Shown here: piece by piece, positions 53,884 to 63,362 of the stretch
Numbering within the stretch: the stretch's first letter is position 1
Layout of the letters: each line of letters starts with the position of its first letter
DNA from: Cohnella rhizosphaerae
GTDB taxonomy: Bacteria; Bacillota; Bacilli; Paenibacillales; Paenibacillaceae
Assembly: GCF_029525575.1 (NCBI RefSeq)
Contig: NZ_JAPDIA010000008.1
Coordinates: 682,001 to 746,000, forward strand
Direction of reading: 5' to 3'
DNA length: 64,000 nt
Position numbers and translations under genes: made by a program
The notes under the pieces: generated by a model
What the model saw: only the letters and a program-made list of their open reading frames with translations
Database searches by the model: none
What the model was told of the DNA's origin: nothing

Positions 53884-55681
53884 TTGGACTATTTGCGCAA
53901 ATACGCATCGAAATACGGCCTGCTTTTTACGCTGTCGCTCGCGCTTGTCGCGCTCGAAGGCGTATGCGACCTGCTGCTGCCGACGCTGATGTCCCACATG
54001 ATCGACCGGGGCGTGCTAACGCGCGAGCTGGATGTCGTGGCGAGGTACGGCGGCTGGATGCTGGCGATTACCGCCGTCGGCGCGCTCTCGGCGCTCGGAC
54101 GCAACGTCGTCTCGAGCCGCGTGTCGCAGCGCTTCGGCGCGGATCTGCGCGGCGATCTTTTCCGCCGCGTCCAATATTTGTCCCTCCGCGACGCGGACCG
54201 CTTCGACCGGGCTTCGCTCGTGACCCGGCTGACGAACGACGTCACCCAGGTACAGAATTTCGCCAACGGGATGATGCGGATATTCGCCAAGGCGCCGCTC
54301 CTTTGCGTCGGCGGGCTTTTCATGGCCGTCCGGCTGAACCCGCAGCTGTCGCTCGTGCTTGTCGTCGTCGTGCCGCTCGTCGTCTTGCTCATCGTTTTGA
54401 ACATGCGCGTCGGATTCCCGTTATTTCTCAAGGTGCAATCGGCGCTCGACCGCCTGAACGGCGCGATGCGCGAATATTTGTCCGGCGTGCGATCGGTCAA
54501 GGCGTTCAACCGCGCCGCATACGAATCGGACAAATTCGAGACGATCAACGGCGAATATCGGATGCGTTCGACGACGACGCTTCGCGCGATGTCCGGCTTC
54601 GGTCCGGCGATCGCGCTCGTCGTGAATCTGGGGGTCGTCGCCATCGTCTGGCTGGGCGGCATCCGGGTGAACGAGGGCGGGATGCAGGTCGGCAACATTA
54701 TTGCCTTCGTCAACTACATGACGCAGATTCTCTTTTCGCTGATGACGATCTCTTGGGTGTTCAATATGTTCATTCGCGCGCGCGCTTCGTCCGGCCGAAT
54801 CGCGGAGGTGCTGGCGTTGCCCGAGGGGGGAGTCCGCATCCACGGACGACGGATCCGGCGCGAAAGGGAGGGGCGCGGCCGTGCCGCCTCCGGCTCCTTC
54901 TGCCGCCATTTCTGCGGCTGCGGCTGGCGTCTCCTTCGAAGACGTCGGGTTTTCGTACGAAGGGTCGGGAGGGGAGCGCGCGCTGAGCGGCGTGACGCTC
55001 GCCTGCGAACCCGGCGAGACGCTCGCTATCGTCGGATCGACCGGCGCAGGCAAGAGTACGCTCGTGAGTCTGGTCCCGCGATTGTACGACCAGACCGAAG
55101 GCGTACTGCGCATCGGCGGCGTCGATCACCGGCAGCTGGACGTATCGGTCCTGCGCGAAAAGGTGGCGATCGTGCCGCAGCGCACCGTGCTGTTTACGGG
55201 CACGATCGCGGACAATTTGCGCTGGGGCGACGAAACGGCTTCGCAGTCGGACCTGGAGGCGGCGGCCGCCGCGGCCTGCGCCCACGAATTTATCATGACG
55301 CTGCAGGGCGGCTACGATACGATGCTCGGCCAAGGCGGCGTCAATTTGTCCGGCGGCCAGAAGCAGCGGCTGTCCATCGCGCGCGCGTTGATCCGGCGGC
55401 CGCAAATTTTAATCCTCGACGACTGCACGAGCGCGCTCGATGCCGTCACGGAGAGCAAGGTCAAGGCGGCGCTGAAGGCGTACGGCTCGAAGCTGACCTG
55501 CCTGCTTATCGCCCAGCGCATCTCTTCGGTCATCGACGCCGACCGGATCGCCGTGCTCGACGACGGACGGCTGGTCGGACTCGGCACGCACGACGAGCTG
55601 CTGCTCGGCTGCGCCGTATACCGCGATATATGCCGTTCGCAGTTCGGAGAGGAGGCGATCCCGCATGTCTCGGGCATCTGA
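53884..55681 (+). CDS. ABC exporter half 1, degenerate-site subunit (frameshifted near 54829-54834)
   Basis: About 598 residues after one G is removed from GAGGGGGGAG; TTG 53884 after GGGAGGC. Six-helix exporter domain then NBD: VGSTGAGKST, NLSGGQKQRLS, ILDDCTSALD (Asp for the catalytic Glu) and LLIAQRISS (Gln for the switch His). These losses are typical of the degenerate half in TM287/288- or BmrCD-type heterodimers. It would pair with the downstream subunit to export a drug, lipid or peptide. The end overlaps it by 17 bases. Confidence 0.9.
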
Positions 55682-57560
55682 TCGACCAAGCGAGCGGCCT
55701 CCAGCGCCTGCCGCGCCGGTTCGCCCGGGCGGCGGCGGAGCCGGTCCCCGGGGAAGAGGAGGGCCCGTCCAAAAGCCGAAGGCGTTCCGCCCGACGGTTC
55801 GCCGCCTGCTGTCGTATCTGCGGACGGAGCGCAGGCTGCTCGCGGTCGTCTTCTCGTTCTCGCTCGCGAGCGCGGGCGCCGCGCTCGTCGGCCCTTACTT
55901 GATCGGCCGCGCCATCGATGCGATGCACGGACAGGGAAGCGTCGACTTCGGCGCGCTGCACGTGCTCCTCGCTCTAATGACCGCTGCGTTCGCGATGGAC
56001 GCTTCGCTCACGTTCGTCCAAAGCTGGCTGATGGCCGGCGTCTCCCAGCGCGCCGTGAGCAAGCTGCGGAGCGGGCTGTTCGCCAAGCTTCACGGGCTGC
56101 CGCTGTCTTACTTCGACGCGCGCAGGCACGGCGAGCTCATGAGCCGCTTGTCCAACGACATCGACAACGTGAGCGCGAGTCTGTCGCAGACGGTCGTCCA
56201 GCTAATGGCCGGAGCGGTCGCCATCGTCGGCTCCCTAGTCATGATGCTCGTCTTAAGCCCGCTGCTGACGCTGGCCGGACTCGTGACCGTGCCGCTCGTC
56301 TACCTGCTGGCGCGCGTCGTCACCCGAAGGACGGGCAAGCTGTTCAAGGAACAGCAAGCCTACCTGGGCAGGCTGAACGGACAAATCGAAGAGAGCGTCA
56401 CCGGGCTGGCGCTCGTCAAGGCGTTCGGCCGGGAACGCCGCTCGGTCGCCGAGTTCGACGAGGTGAACCGGTCCTTAAGCGAGATCGGCATCCGGGCGCA
56501 GATCTGGTCCGGCCTGCTCATGCCGCTGCTTAGCGTCATCAACAACATCGGCTTCGCGACGGTGGCCGTGGTGGGCAGCGTATTGGCTGTCAAAGGCCAT
56601 ATATCGGTCGGCGTCATCGCCAGCTTTTTAAGCTATTCAAGGCAATTCGCGCGACCGCTCAACGACATCGCGAACGTGTATAACGTACTTCAATCCGGCG
56701 TAGCCGGCGCCGAACGCGTCTTCGAGGTGCTCGACGAAGCGGAGGAGCGCCCCGACCGTCCGGACGCCGCCGAGCTTCGGCCGGGCGCGCTGGACGTCGT
56801 CTTCGATGACGTTTCCTTCGGCTACGACCCGGCGCGACCGATTTTAAATAACGTGAGCTTCGAGGCGAAGGCGGGCACCAGCGTCGCGCTCGTCGGACCG
56901 ACCGGGGCCGGCAAGACGACGATCGTGCAGCTGCTGAACAGGTTCTACGACGTGACCGAAGGAGAGATCCGCATCGGCGGGCGCGATATCCGAGATTATT
57001 CGCGGAGCAGCCTGCGAAGCGCCTTCGGCGTCGTACTTCAGGATACGTACTTGTTTTCCGGGACGATTCGCGACAACATCAAATACGGCAATCCCGGCGC
57101 GAGCGACGATGAGATGATCGAGGCGGCGCGGCTCGTCGGCGCGGACGCCTTCGTCAGGCGTTTGCCGGGACGCTACGACACGACCCTCGCCGAGAACGGC
57201 GGCAGCTTAAGCCAAGGGCAGAAGCAGCTGCTTGCGATCGCCCGCGTGATGCTCGCGCGACCTTCGATCCTCATTCTGGACGAAGCGACCAGCAGCGTGG
57301 ACACAAGGACGGAGCTGCAGATCCAGGAGGCGCTGCTGACGGTCATGAAGGGACGCACCAGCTTCGTGATCGCGCACCGGCTCAATACGATCCGGGGTGC
57401 CGATCAGATCCTCGTCGTCGCGGAAGGCGGCATCGCCGAAAGGGGGACGCACGCGGACCTGATGGCTAGGCGCGGCGCTTACTACCGGATGTTCGAGAGC
57501 CAATTCGGCGTCGGCGCCGCGCCTGGCCTGTCGGGCGGAACGCCTGCGACGCGAACTTGA
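55665..57560 (+). CDS. ABC exporter half 2, catalytic subunit
   Basis: 631 residues, ATG 55665 after GGAGAGGAGG. N-terminal Pro/Arg-rich 40-residue extension, six helices, then a canonical NBD: VGPTGAGKTT, a Q-loop LQDTYLFSG, ILILDEATSSVD with catalytic Glu, IAHRLNTI with His. Its signature is LSQGQKQ instead of LSGGQ. Since this signature faces the Asp/Gln half encoded upstream, the pair should have one inactive and one active ATP site. Same operon. Confidence 0.92.
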   Translation: MSRASDRPSERPPAPAAPVRPGGGGAGPRGRGGPVQKPKAFRPTVRRLLSYLRTERRLLAVVFSFSLASAGAALVGPYLIGRAIDAMHGQGSVDFGALHVLLALMTAAFAMDASLTFVQSWLMAGVSQRAVSKLRSGLFAKLHGLPLSYFDARRHGELMSRLSNDIDNVSASLSQTVVQLMAGAVAIVGSLVMMLVLSPLLTLAGLVTVPLVYLLARVVTRRTGKLFKEQQAYLGRLNGQIEESVTGLALVKAFGRERRSVAEFDEVNRSLSEIGIRAQIWSGLLMPLLSVINNIGFATVAVVGSVLAVKGHISVGVIASFLSYSRQFARPLNDIANVYNVLQSGVAGAERVFEVLDEAEERPDRPDAAELRPGALDVVFDDVSFGYDPARPILNNVSFEAKAGTSVALVGPTGAGKTTIVQLLNRFYDVTEGEIRIGGRDIRDYSRSSLRSAFGVVLQDTYLFSGTIRDNIKYGNPGASDDEMIEAARLVGADAFVRRLPGRYDTTLAENGGSLSQGQKQLLAIARVMLARPSILILDEATSSVDTRTELQIQEALLTVMKGRTSFVIAHRLNTIRGADQILVVAEGGIAERGTHADLMARRGAYYRMFESQFGVGAAPGLSGGTPATRT

Positions 57561-57630
57561 CTCTTGCGGCAGAACGTCCTATATTAGGTCAGTTGACTTT
57601 AAACCGGTTTTGAAAGGAAGGCATGCGAGA

Positions 57631-57825
57631 TTGGCATCGCAAGATGAAGGCGGCAAGCTGTATTTAACGAAGATCTGGAAGTGTAAAAGCCCCGACTGCA
57701 AGGCATGGGTGCGCGAGGAATTCGCGACCGAGGCGCAGAAGTGCCCGATGTGCAAGGGAGACATGCTCCGCACGATGAAGCATCTGCCCGCGCTCGTGAA
57801 AAAGGTGAAGTCGAAGCCCCGCTGA
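57631..57825 (+). CDS. YdjO-like zinc-ribbon protein
   Basis: 64 residues from TTG 57631; AAGGAAGG lies 9 bases upstream (an earlier TTG at 57610 is less supported). Two Cys pairs, IWKCKSPDCKAWVREEF and KCPMCKGDMLRTMKHLPAL, form a likely zinc ribbon and match the small cold-inducible YdjO family of Bacilli. Function unknown. Confidence 0.8.
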   Translation: MASQDEGGKLYLTKIWKCKSPDCKAWVREEFATEAQKCPMCKGDMLRTMKHLPALVKKVKSKPR

Positions 57826-57932
57826 CAGGCGGCGAATCGGTTGTCCGTCCTCCGGTGTAATAAGCTATAATAGCTCTATTGGCTGCCGCCGCGTATCGGT
57901 AGCGCTCACGCGAGAGAAGGGAGACCGTCGTC

Positions 57933-58385
57933 ATGTCCATATTCGCCAACTTTCCGCTCGTCGCAGCGATCGTCTCCATTCTGTCGGCGCAGGCCGTCAA
58001 GGTGCCGATCCAATTCGTCGGCAGACGCTCATGGCAGGGCGGTATGGCCTTCAGCACCGGGGGCATGCCGAGCTCGCACTCCGCCGCCATGGCGGGGCTG
58101 GCGACCGCGCTCGGCATCGAGGAGGGGCTCGGCTCGGCTGCATTCGCCATCGCGGCCGTCGTAGGGATGATCATTATGTTCGACGCAGCCGGCGTCAGGC
58201 GGCACGCGGGCTTGCAGGCATCCGTGCTGAACCGGTTTTTGCGCAAAATGCCCGATTTGCACGGCGAGCTGCATCCGGTCAAGGAGCTGAAGGAGCTGCT
58301 CGGCCACCGGCCGATCGAAGTATTCGCCGGCGCGCTGTGGGGCATCGCCATCGGCGTGGCCGTCTACTACCTGTTCTATGCTTGA
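57933..58385 (+). CDS. YuiD-like divergent PAP2-family membrane protein
   Basis: 150 residues, ATG 57933 after GAAGGGAG. Several helices; GGMPSSHSAAMAGLATALG is the phosphatase-like signature of the divergent PAP2 (DUF212) family, with FDAAGVRRHAGLQASVLN. TATAAT at 57866-57871 may be its -10. Probable lipid phosphate phosphatase-like protein, activity unknown. Confidence 0.87.
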   Translation: MSIFANFPLVAAIVSILSAQAVKVPIQFVGRRSWQGGMAFSTGGMPSSHSAAMAGLATALGIEEGLGSAAFAIAAVVGMIIMFDAAGVRRHAGLQASVLNRFLRKMPDLHGELHPVKELKELLGHRPIEVFAGALWGIAIGVAVYYLFYA

Positions 58386-58404
58386 TCCTTGGTCCGCGAA
58401 AAAG

Positions 58405-58453
58405 AAATAGACCCGACACCGGCGCCATGCGCCGGACGTTCGGGTCTATTTTC
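58405..58453. terminator. bidirectional terminator
   Basis: AAATAGACCCGA ... TTCGGGTCTATTT with inner CCGGCGC-CAT-GCGCCGG, between converging yuiD-like and ytkL-like genes. Confidence 0.87.
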
Positions 58454-58469
58454 GTGCACGCGGTCCCGC

Positions 58470-59162
58470 TTACAGCTCCAAACGTTCTCCAGGTTTGAGC
58501 ACGGTGCCTTGGATGCCCTTTTGACCGAGCGCTTGCGCATAAGCGTTCGCGTCTTGGCGAATGGGCGGAAAAGTGTCGTAGTGAACGGGCACGACCTGCT
58601 TCGGCTTCAGCCATTCGGCCGCCGTCAGCGCATCCGCGGGCCCCATCGTAAAATGGTCGCCGATCGGGATGAACGCGAGATCGATGTCGTGGCGTTCGCC
58701 GATCATTTTCATGTCGCCGAAAAGTCCGGTGTCGCCCGCATGCAAAATGGTGAGCCCGCCCCAGGTGACGATCAGGCCCGTCGGCATCCCCAAGTAGACG
58801 ATGCGCTGCTCGTCCGCCAGCGTGTAGCCGGAGCTATGAAACGCCTGCACCATTTTAACCTTCGCATAGCCGAGGTCGTACGTGCCTCCGATATTCATGC
58901 CGACCGTATCGGCGACGCCCTGCCAGCCCAGAAAGGTTGCCAGCTCCGGCGTGCTTACGACCTGGGCGCCCGTGCGTTTCGCGATGGATACCGTGTCGCC
59001 GACATGGTCGCCGTGGCCGTGGGTGAGCAGGATGTGGTCCGCCTGAATGTCGTCCGCGGATGCGGCCGCTAACGGGTTGCCCGTCAGGTAGGGGTCGATG
59101 ATCAGTGAACGGCCGTCTTTTTCGAGCTTCACGCAGGCATGTCCGAGAAAGGTAACGATCAA
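58470..59162 (-). CDS. UPF0173 metallo-beta-lactamase-fold hydrolase (YtkL-like)
   Basis: 230 residues, ATG 59162 on the minus strand after GAAAGAAGGG. MIVTFLGHACVKLE, LLTHGHGDHVGD (HxHxDH zinc site), ILHAGDTGLFGDM and FIPIGDHFTMGP identify the UPF0173 family. A metal-dependent hydrolase, substrate unknown. Confidence 0.9.
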   Translation of the reverse strand: MIVTFLGHACVKLEKDGRSLIIDPYLTGNPLAAASADDIQADHILLTHGHGDHVGDTVSIAKRTGAQVVSTPELATFLGWQGVADTVGMNIGGTYDLGYAKVKMVQAFHSSGYTLADEQRIVYLGMPTGLIVTWGGLTILHAGDTGLFGDMKMIGERHDIDLAFIPIGDHFTMGPADALTAAEWLKPKQVVPVHYDTFPPIRQDANAYAQALGQKGIQGTVLKPGERLEL

Positions 59163-59236
59163 GCTGAATCCCTTCTTTCCGTCAAAATTGGCGCGTACGC
59201 AACCTTAAAATATACCCGTGCCGGCCGAAGCCTAAA

Positions 59237-59912
59237 CTACGGTGACAGGCCCTTGACCAAGAAGGTGACGGTCGCTTCGCGCTCAGCCGCATCGTCCCAT
59301 CCGGATTCACCGGACACGAGCATTCGGGGGGAGCACGTAGCCGATCAGCGCGGAGGCCGTCAGCCGAGCGACCGTATGCGCGGGCAGGGGCGCGATCTGG
59401 CCAGCCCCCTGGAACTTCTCGATCACGGTCGTCAAGCGAGAGAGCACCTGCGTCAGGATGATCGATTTGAATTGCTCGCGCATCTCGGGATGGAAGGGAA
59501 GCTCCTGGGCGACGATGCGGAACAACCGCTTGTTGCGGCTCGCGAACGCGATGCGGTTGTCGATCATCCGGCGGACGAACTGCTCGAAGCTGTCGTGCTC
59601 GGCATCGAGCACGTCGCCGAATCCGCGAATGACGAACGGCGCCATCAATCGCATCATCGCCGGCGTGACGATGGACACGAGCAGGTCCTTTTTCGTCCTG
59701 TAATGCCTGAAAATCGTCCCTTCCGCGACGCCTGCGCGCTGCGCGATCTCGCTCGTGGAAGACCCGGCGTAGCCCTTCTCGGCAAAAACTTCGATCGCGG
59801 CGGCCAAAATGCGCGCCTGTTTCTCGGTCTTTACCGGCTGCCCTTCGCCGAACGCGCCCTCCTGCAGCAGCTCTTCCATCCAAGGTTCCATCGAGCCTTC
59901 ATTCGCGTTCAT
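59237..59912 (-). CDS. TetR-family repressor (C-terminus frameshifted near 59324-59329)
   Basis: About 224 residues if one C is removed from a six-C run (minus strand); as written it stops after 202. ATG 59912 after GAAGGAGCG. The helix-turn-helix is canonical: ILAAAIEVFAEKGYAGSSTS, EIAQRAGVAEGTIFRHYRTK. The restored tail ends in TVTFLVKGLSP, as TetR proteins often do. Third gene after the ABC ATPase and permease on the same strand, so probably their repressor, acting at the palindrome at 61834-61847. Confidence 0.87.
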
Positions 59913-60006
59913 CAAGCTGTCGCTCCTTCATTCGTCTTGAAGCCGCGGAGCGCCGCACGAGGCGGCGTCCTGTCCAACCTATCGTATCATACGCAGCGCC
60001 GACGCG

Positions 60007-61029
60007 CTAAATGGCCCGCTGCTTCTTGAGCGCGATGACGTTCAGTGCCGCGAAAAGCAGGGAGAAGCCCAGCAGCGCGCCGACCTCGACCCCGATGCCC
60101 CCGAAGCCTTCGCCTCTGATCATGACGCCTCTCAGCGCTTCGCCGCCGTAATAAAGCGGCATCAAGTAGGTTAGCTTGTGAAGCCAGGCGGACATGCCGT
60201 CCAGCGGGAACAGTCCGGAAAAGAAGGCTTGCGGCACGATGACGATCGGCACGAATTGAATGATCTGGAATTCGGAGCCCGCGAACGCCGACAGCAGCGT
60301 CCCCAGCGTGAGCGCCGTAAGCGTCAAAAGCAGGTTGACGAGCAGAATCAACCAGATCGAGCCGGACATGAACATGCCGAGCGCATAGATCGCGAAGCAA
60401 GCGACGAGCGCCGATTGTAAAATCGCGAATAAGCCGAAGCCGCCCAGGTACCCGAGCACGACCTCGTGCCGGCGGATCGGCGTCGCCATAAGCCGCTCCA
60501 TCGTGCCCGTCGTGCGTTCGCGCAGAAAGGCGACACCCGCAAGCAGGAAGACGAAAAAGAACGAGAAAAAGCCGATCATGACCGGCCCGAAGGCGTCGAA
60601 CGAGGACATGCCGGGCTTGCCGTGGAGATAGGCGATGTCGGGCTGAAAAACGGTGGCAGCGGACGTTCGCTGCATGGTCGACACGGCGAGCAGCACGGCG
60701 CGGCTGCGCGACGGGTCGCTGCCCTCGAGCAGAAGCGTCGGCTTGCCTTCCGTCACCGCGAGGACGGCATCCAGCTTGCGTTCGTCAAGGGCGGAGCGGG
60801 CCGCGGCTGCGGAATCGTACGGGACGATATCGGCGGACGATGCGCGCAAGGCGCCGGCGATCGTATCCGGCAAGCCGGCCGTTCCGATCTTCGGCGCGCT
60901 GCCGGGACCGCCGAAGATGAAGTAGACGAGCGTCAGGATGAAGATCGGCGCGACGAACAACAGCGCCAGCGTGCGTCTGTCCCGCATGAATTGCCTGAAG
61001 ATGCGCATGGTCAGGGCGCGGACTCTCAT
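60007..61029 (-). CDS. ABC-2 type exporter permease
   Basis: 340 residues. Helix after a short cytosolic start (FRQFMRDRRTLALLFVAPIF), a periplasmic loop of about 130 residues, then five helices including GFFSFFFVFLLAGVAFLRER and the TTGTMERLMATPIRRHEVVL cytosolic segment of the ABC2 family. Overlaps the ATPase by four bases (ATGA). With it forms an exporter like YfiLMN or LinrAB; substrate unknown. Confidence 0.88.
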   Translation of the reverse strand: MRVRALTMRIFRQFMRDRRTLALLFVAPIFILTLVYFIFGGPGSAPKIGTAGLPDTIAGALRASSADIVPYDSAAAARSALDERKLDAVLAVTEGKPTLLLEGSDPSRSRAVLLAVSTMQRTSAATVFQPDIAYLHGKPGMSSFDAFGPVMIGFFSFFFVFLLAGVAFLRERTTGTMERLMATPIRRHEVVLGYLGGFGLFAILQSALVACFAIYALGMFMSGSIWLILLVNLLLTLTALTLGTLLSAFAGSEFQIIQFVPIVIVPQAFFSGLFPLDGMSAWLHKLTYLMPLYYGGEALRGVMIRGEGFGGIGVEVGALLGFSLLFAALNVIALKKQRAI

Positions 61030-61808
61030 GCGCGATCACCGCCCAGACGGATAAACGCTTCTTCGATTGTCGCCGCGCCCGTACGCGCTTTGAGGGCATC
61101 GGGATGCCCGACCGCGGTCAGCGAGCCCTCCCGAAGTAGACCGATCCTGTCGCAGCGCTCGGCTTCGTCCATGACGTGGGTCGTCAGCACGATCGTCGTG
61201 CCCCGCTCGCGCAGCGCCAGCAGCGACGTCCAGATGGACACCCGGAGCGCCGGATCGATGCCGACGGTCGGCTCGTCGAGAATGAGCAGCTCCGGCTCGT
61301 GGAGCAGCGCGACAGCCAGCGATAGCCGCCGCTTCATGCCGCCGGAAAATCGCGAGACGAGCTTGCCCGCTTCTTGCGCAAGCCCGACCGTCGCCAGCGT
61401 TGCGCCGATGCGCTCGGTAAGGCGGGAGCCGCCCAGCCCGAACATTGCGCCGAAAAACATCAAATTTTCTTTGGCGGTGAGTTCGCCGTACAAGGCGTCC
61501 GCCTGCGCCATATAACCGATCCTGCCGAGCAGCGGCAGCGAAGGGACGCGCTCGCCCAATATCGCGATCCGCCCCTCGTCGGCGGCGTCAATGCCGGTGA
61601 TGAGCTTGATCAGCGTCGTCTTGCCCGATCCGGAGGGACCGAGCAGGCCGAACAGCTCGCCGCGGCCGATACGCAGAGAGACCTCCCTTAAAATCATGCG
61701 ATCGCCGAAGCTGCGGGAGACACCTTCGATTTCCAGAGAGAATGCGTCGTTATTTCCGACAGCGGCATACGTTTCGCCGCTTTCATTGGACGAACCGCCT
61801 ATTTTCAT
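61026..61808 (-). CDS. ABC exporter ATPase
   Basis: 260 residues, ATG 61808 after GGAGGTTGC. Walker A GLLGPSGSGKTTLIKL, Q-loop GYMAQADALY, signature RFSGGMKRRLS, Walker B LLILDEPTVGIDP, switch His in VLTTHVMDEAERC. A complete ABC-2-type ATPase with the C-terminal ATIEEAFIRL. First gene of ATPase-permease-TetR; a palindromic operator is just upstream. Confidence 0.9.
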   Translation of the reverse strand: MKIGGSSNESGETYAAVGNNDAFSLEIEGVSRSFGDRMILREVSLRIGRGELFGLLGPSGSGKTTLIKLITGIDAADEGRIAILGERVPSLPLLGRIGYMAQADALYGELTAKENLMFFGAMFGLGGSRLTERIGATLATVGLAQEAGKLVSRFSGGMKRRLSLAVALLHEPELLILDEPTVGIDPALRVSIWTSLLALRERGTTIVLTTHVMDEAERCDRIGLLREGSLTAVGHPDALKARTGAATIEEAFIRLGGDRA

Positions 61809-61827
61809 CGCAATGCAACCTCCGATT

Positions 61828-61851
61828 TATGAGTGAGTAATTACTCATTTC
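61828..61851 (-). promoter_or_regulatory. TetR-type palindromic operator
   Basis: TGAGTAATTACTCA (61834-61847) is a perfect 14-bp palindrome embedded in ATGAGTGAGTAATTACTCAT, 26 bp before the ATPase start. Position and form fit autorepression by the TetR protein of the same operon. Confidence 0.7.
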
Positions 61852-61908
61852 CGCTTCATCTTATCAAATCCAAAGTTTAACGTGAAGACTTTTTTTAGCG
61901 AAGGAACG

Positions 61909-61955
61909 AAAAAAAATCGCTCCTCACCAAGCTAGAACGCCTGGCGAGGAGCGAT
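61909..61955 (-). terminator. intrinsic terminator of the SnoaL-like gene
   Basis: On the minus strand ATCGCTCCTC ... GAGGAGCGAT followed by TTTTTTT, 22 bp beyond the stop. Confidence 0.88.
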
Positions 61956-61976
61956 TGATGTGGGAGAACCTTGCGT

Positions 61977-62333
61977 TCATCGTTTCCCGAATGAAGGCAA
62001 TGCGATATGCAGCTCTTGAATTTTGCCGGCAGACAGCTTAAAGGTATGCTTCAATAAAAACGGACTGGGGAGATTCGTTTTATCGAAATCGCCGTCAATC
62101 GATGCGATGACCGCATACGTACCGTCTTGTTCCGTCGCGTCGGTAACTTCAAATCGAACCCGAGCGCCCAAAATGTCAGATTCGCACCAATGGCGGATCG
62201 CTTCGATTCCTCTGAATTCACGGTTATCGTCAAAGACGTATGCATCTTCGTCGAATGCGGCCATCAATGAATCCAGCCGTTCCTCGTTCGAAGCAGAAAA
62301 ATAAGCTTTAACGGCGTTTGGCAATTGAATCAT
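61977..62333 (-). CDS. SnoaL/NTF2-like fold protein
   Basis: 118 residues, ATG 62333 after AAAGGAGG. VKAYFSASNEERLDSLMAAF, DDNREFRGIEAIRHWCESD, LKHTFKLSAGKIQELHIAL follow the SnoaL-like/ketosteroid isomerase-type pattern used by small polyketide cyclases and detoxifying enzymes. No catalytic assignment possible. Follows the SDR gene by 39 bp on the same strand, so co-transcribed. Confidence 0.83.
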   Translation of the reverse strand: MIQLPNAVKAYFSASNEERLDSLMAAFDEDAYVFDDNREFRGIEAIRHWCESDILGARVRFEVTDATEQDGTYAVIASIDGDFDKTNLPSPFLLKHTFKLSAGKIQELHIALPSFGKR

Positions 62334-62372
62334 GAAAGAATACCTCCTTTTTTTGGCTATCGAAAATGACCG

Positions 62373-63164
62373 TTACACCGTAGGTACAGTACCGCCGTCG
62401 ATCGTAAATTCGCTCCCCGTAATGGAGGCCGAACGATCGGAAACCAAAAATGCGGCAAGTTCAGCGACTTCCTCGGGAAGTCCGGGACGTCCGATTGGAA
62501 TGCCGCCGAGGGAGCTCATCAGTTCCTGCAGCGCCGCTTCGCGGCTGCCGGCGGCCGTGGCGATCCGGTCGATCATTCGATCTGCCGCTTCCGTTTGAAT
62601 AAAGCCCGGCGCAATCGTATTAATGCGTATTCCTTTTGGCGAAAATTCCTTGGAGAGGCCTTTGCTGTAATTCGTCAGTGCCGCTTTTGATGCGGCATAC
62701 GCTAAAGTCGTTTCGTATAAAGGCATTCTTCTTTGTATCGAGCTTACATGAATGATAACGCCCTTCCCTTGCTCCACCATCATCGGCAGTAAACCTCTGT
62801 CTAGTCGGACAGAACCGAGCAGATTCAAGTTTAGCGTTTCCAGCCAATCTTCTTCTGTCAGGGCTAACGCTCCGCCTGGAGGCGTAGAGGCGCCGCCGAC
62901 CGTGTTGATGAGAATGTCGATCCCGCCCAGCTTTTCCTTCACGGCCTCGACAAGCAATGCCGTGCCTTCGGGCTTCGTAACGTCGGCTTGAACGAATCGG
63001 ATGCCTGGAACTGCGTCACTCGCCGGGATGGAGCGTGCGGTCGTAAGCACGTCGGCTCCGGCTTCCGCCAATCGTTTGGCGATTGCCGAGCCCATTCCTT
63101 TTGTTCCTCCGGTAATTAAAGCCCGTTTGCCCTGAAACTCATTTTCATACGATGCTTTATCCAT
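62373..63164 (-). CDS. SDR-family oxidoreductase
   Basis: 263 residues, ATG 63164 after AGGAGGATACG. TGGTKGMGSAIAKRLAEAG cofactor loop, NTVGGAS, VSSIQRRM and YAASKAALTNYSK (Tyr-x3-Lys), ITGSEFTIDGGTVPTV end. NAD(P)-dependent; substrate unknown. Divergent from a LysR gene with a 198-bp A/T-rich gap, the usual arrangement for a LysR target. Confidence 0.87.
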   Translation of the reverse strand: MDKASYENEFQGKRALITGGTKGMGSAIAKRLAEAGADVLTTARSIPASDAVPGIRFVQADVTKPEGTALLVEAVKEKLGGIDILINTVGGASTPPGGALALTEEDWLETLNLNLLGSVRLDRGLLPMMVEQGKGVIIHVSSIQRRMPLYETTLAYAASKAALTNYSKGLSKEFSPKGIRINTIAPGFIQTEAADRMIDRIATAAGSREAALQELMSSLGGIPIGRPGLPEEVAELAAFLVSDRSASITGSEFTIDGGTVPTV

Positions 63165-63362
63165 ATCTTCGTATCCTCCTATTGCTTGAATTAGTTTTCA
63201 TCATCACATGCCTTAGCATACTTCGATCACAATAATAAATCTAATTCATAATAATAATATTATAAATAAACATTATTCATTAATTAGCAACATGATTTCT
63301 TGCGCTTGCTTCGCGTGAAGACAATCGGTATGATAACTCCAAAAATGATGCGGGAGGATTTT
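63165..63362. promoter_or_regulatory. divergent promoter region, SDR/LysR
   Basis: Unusually A/T-rich for this genome, with ATAATAATATTATAAAT (63255-63271) and T-N11-A-type arms around it, as LysR proteins recognise. Exact site not assigned. Confidence 0.45.
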
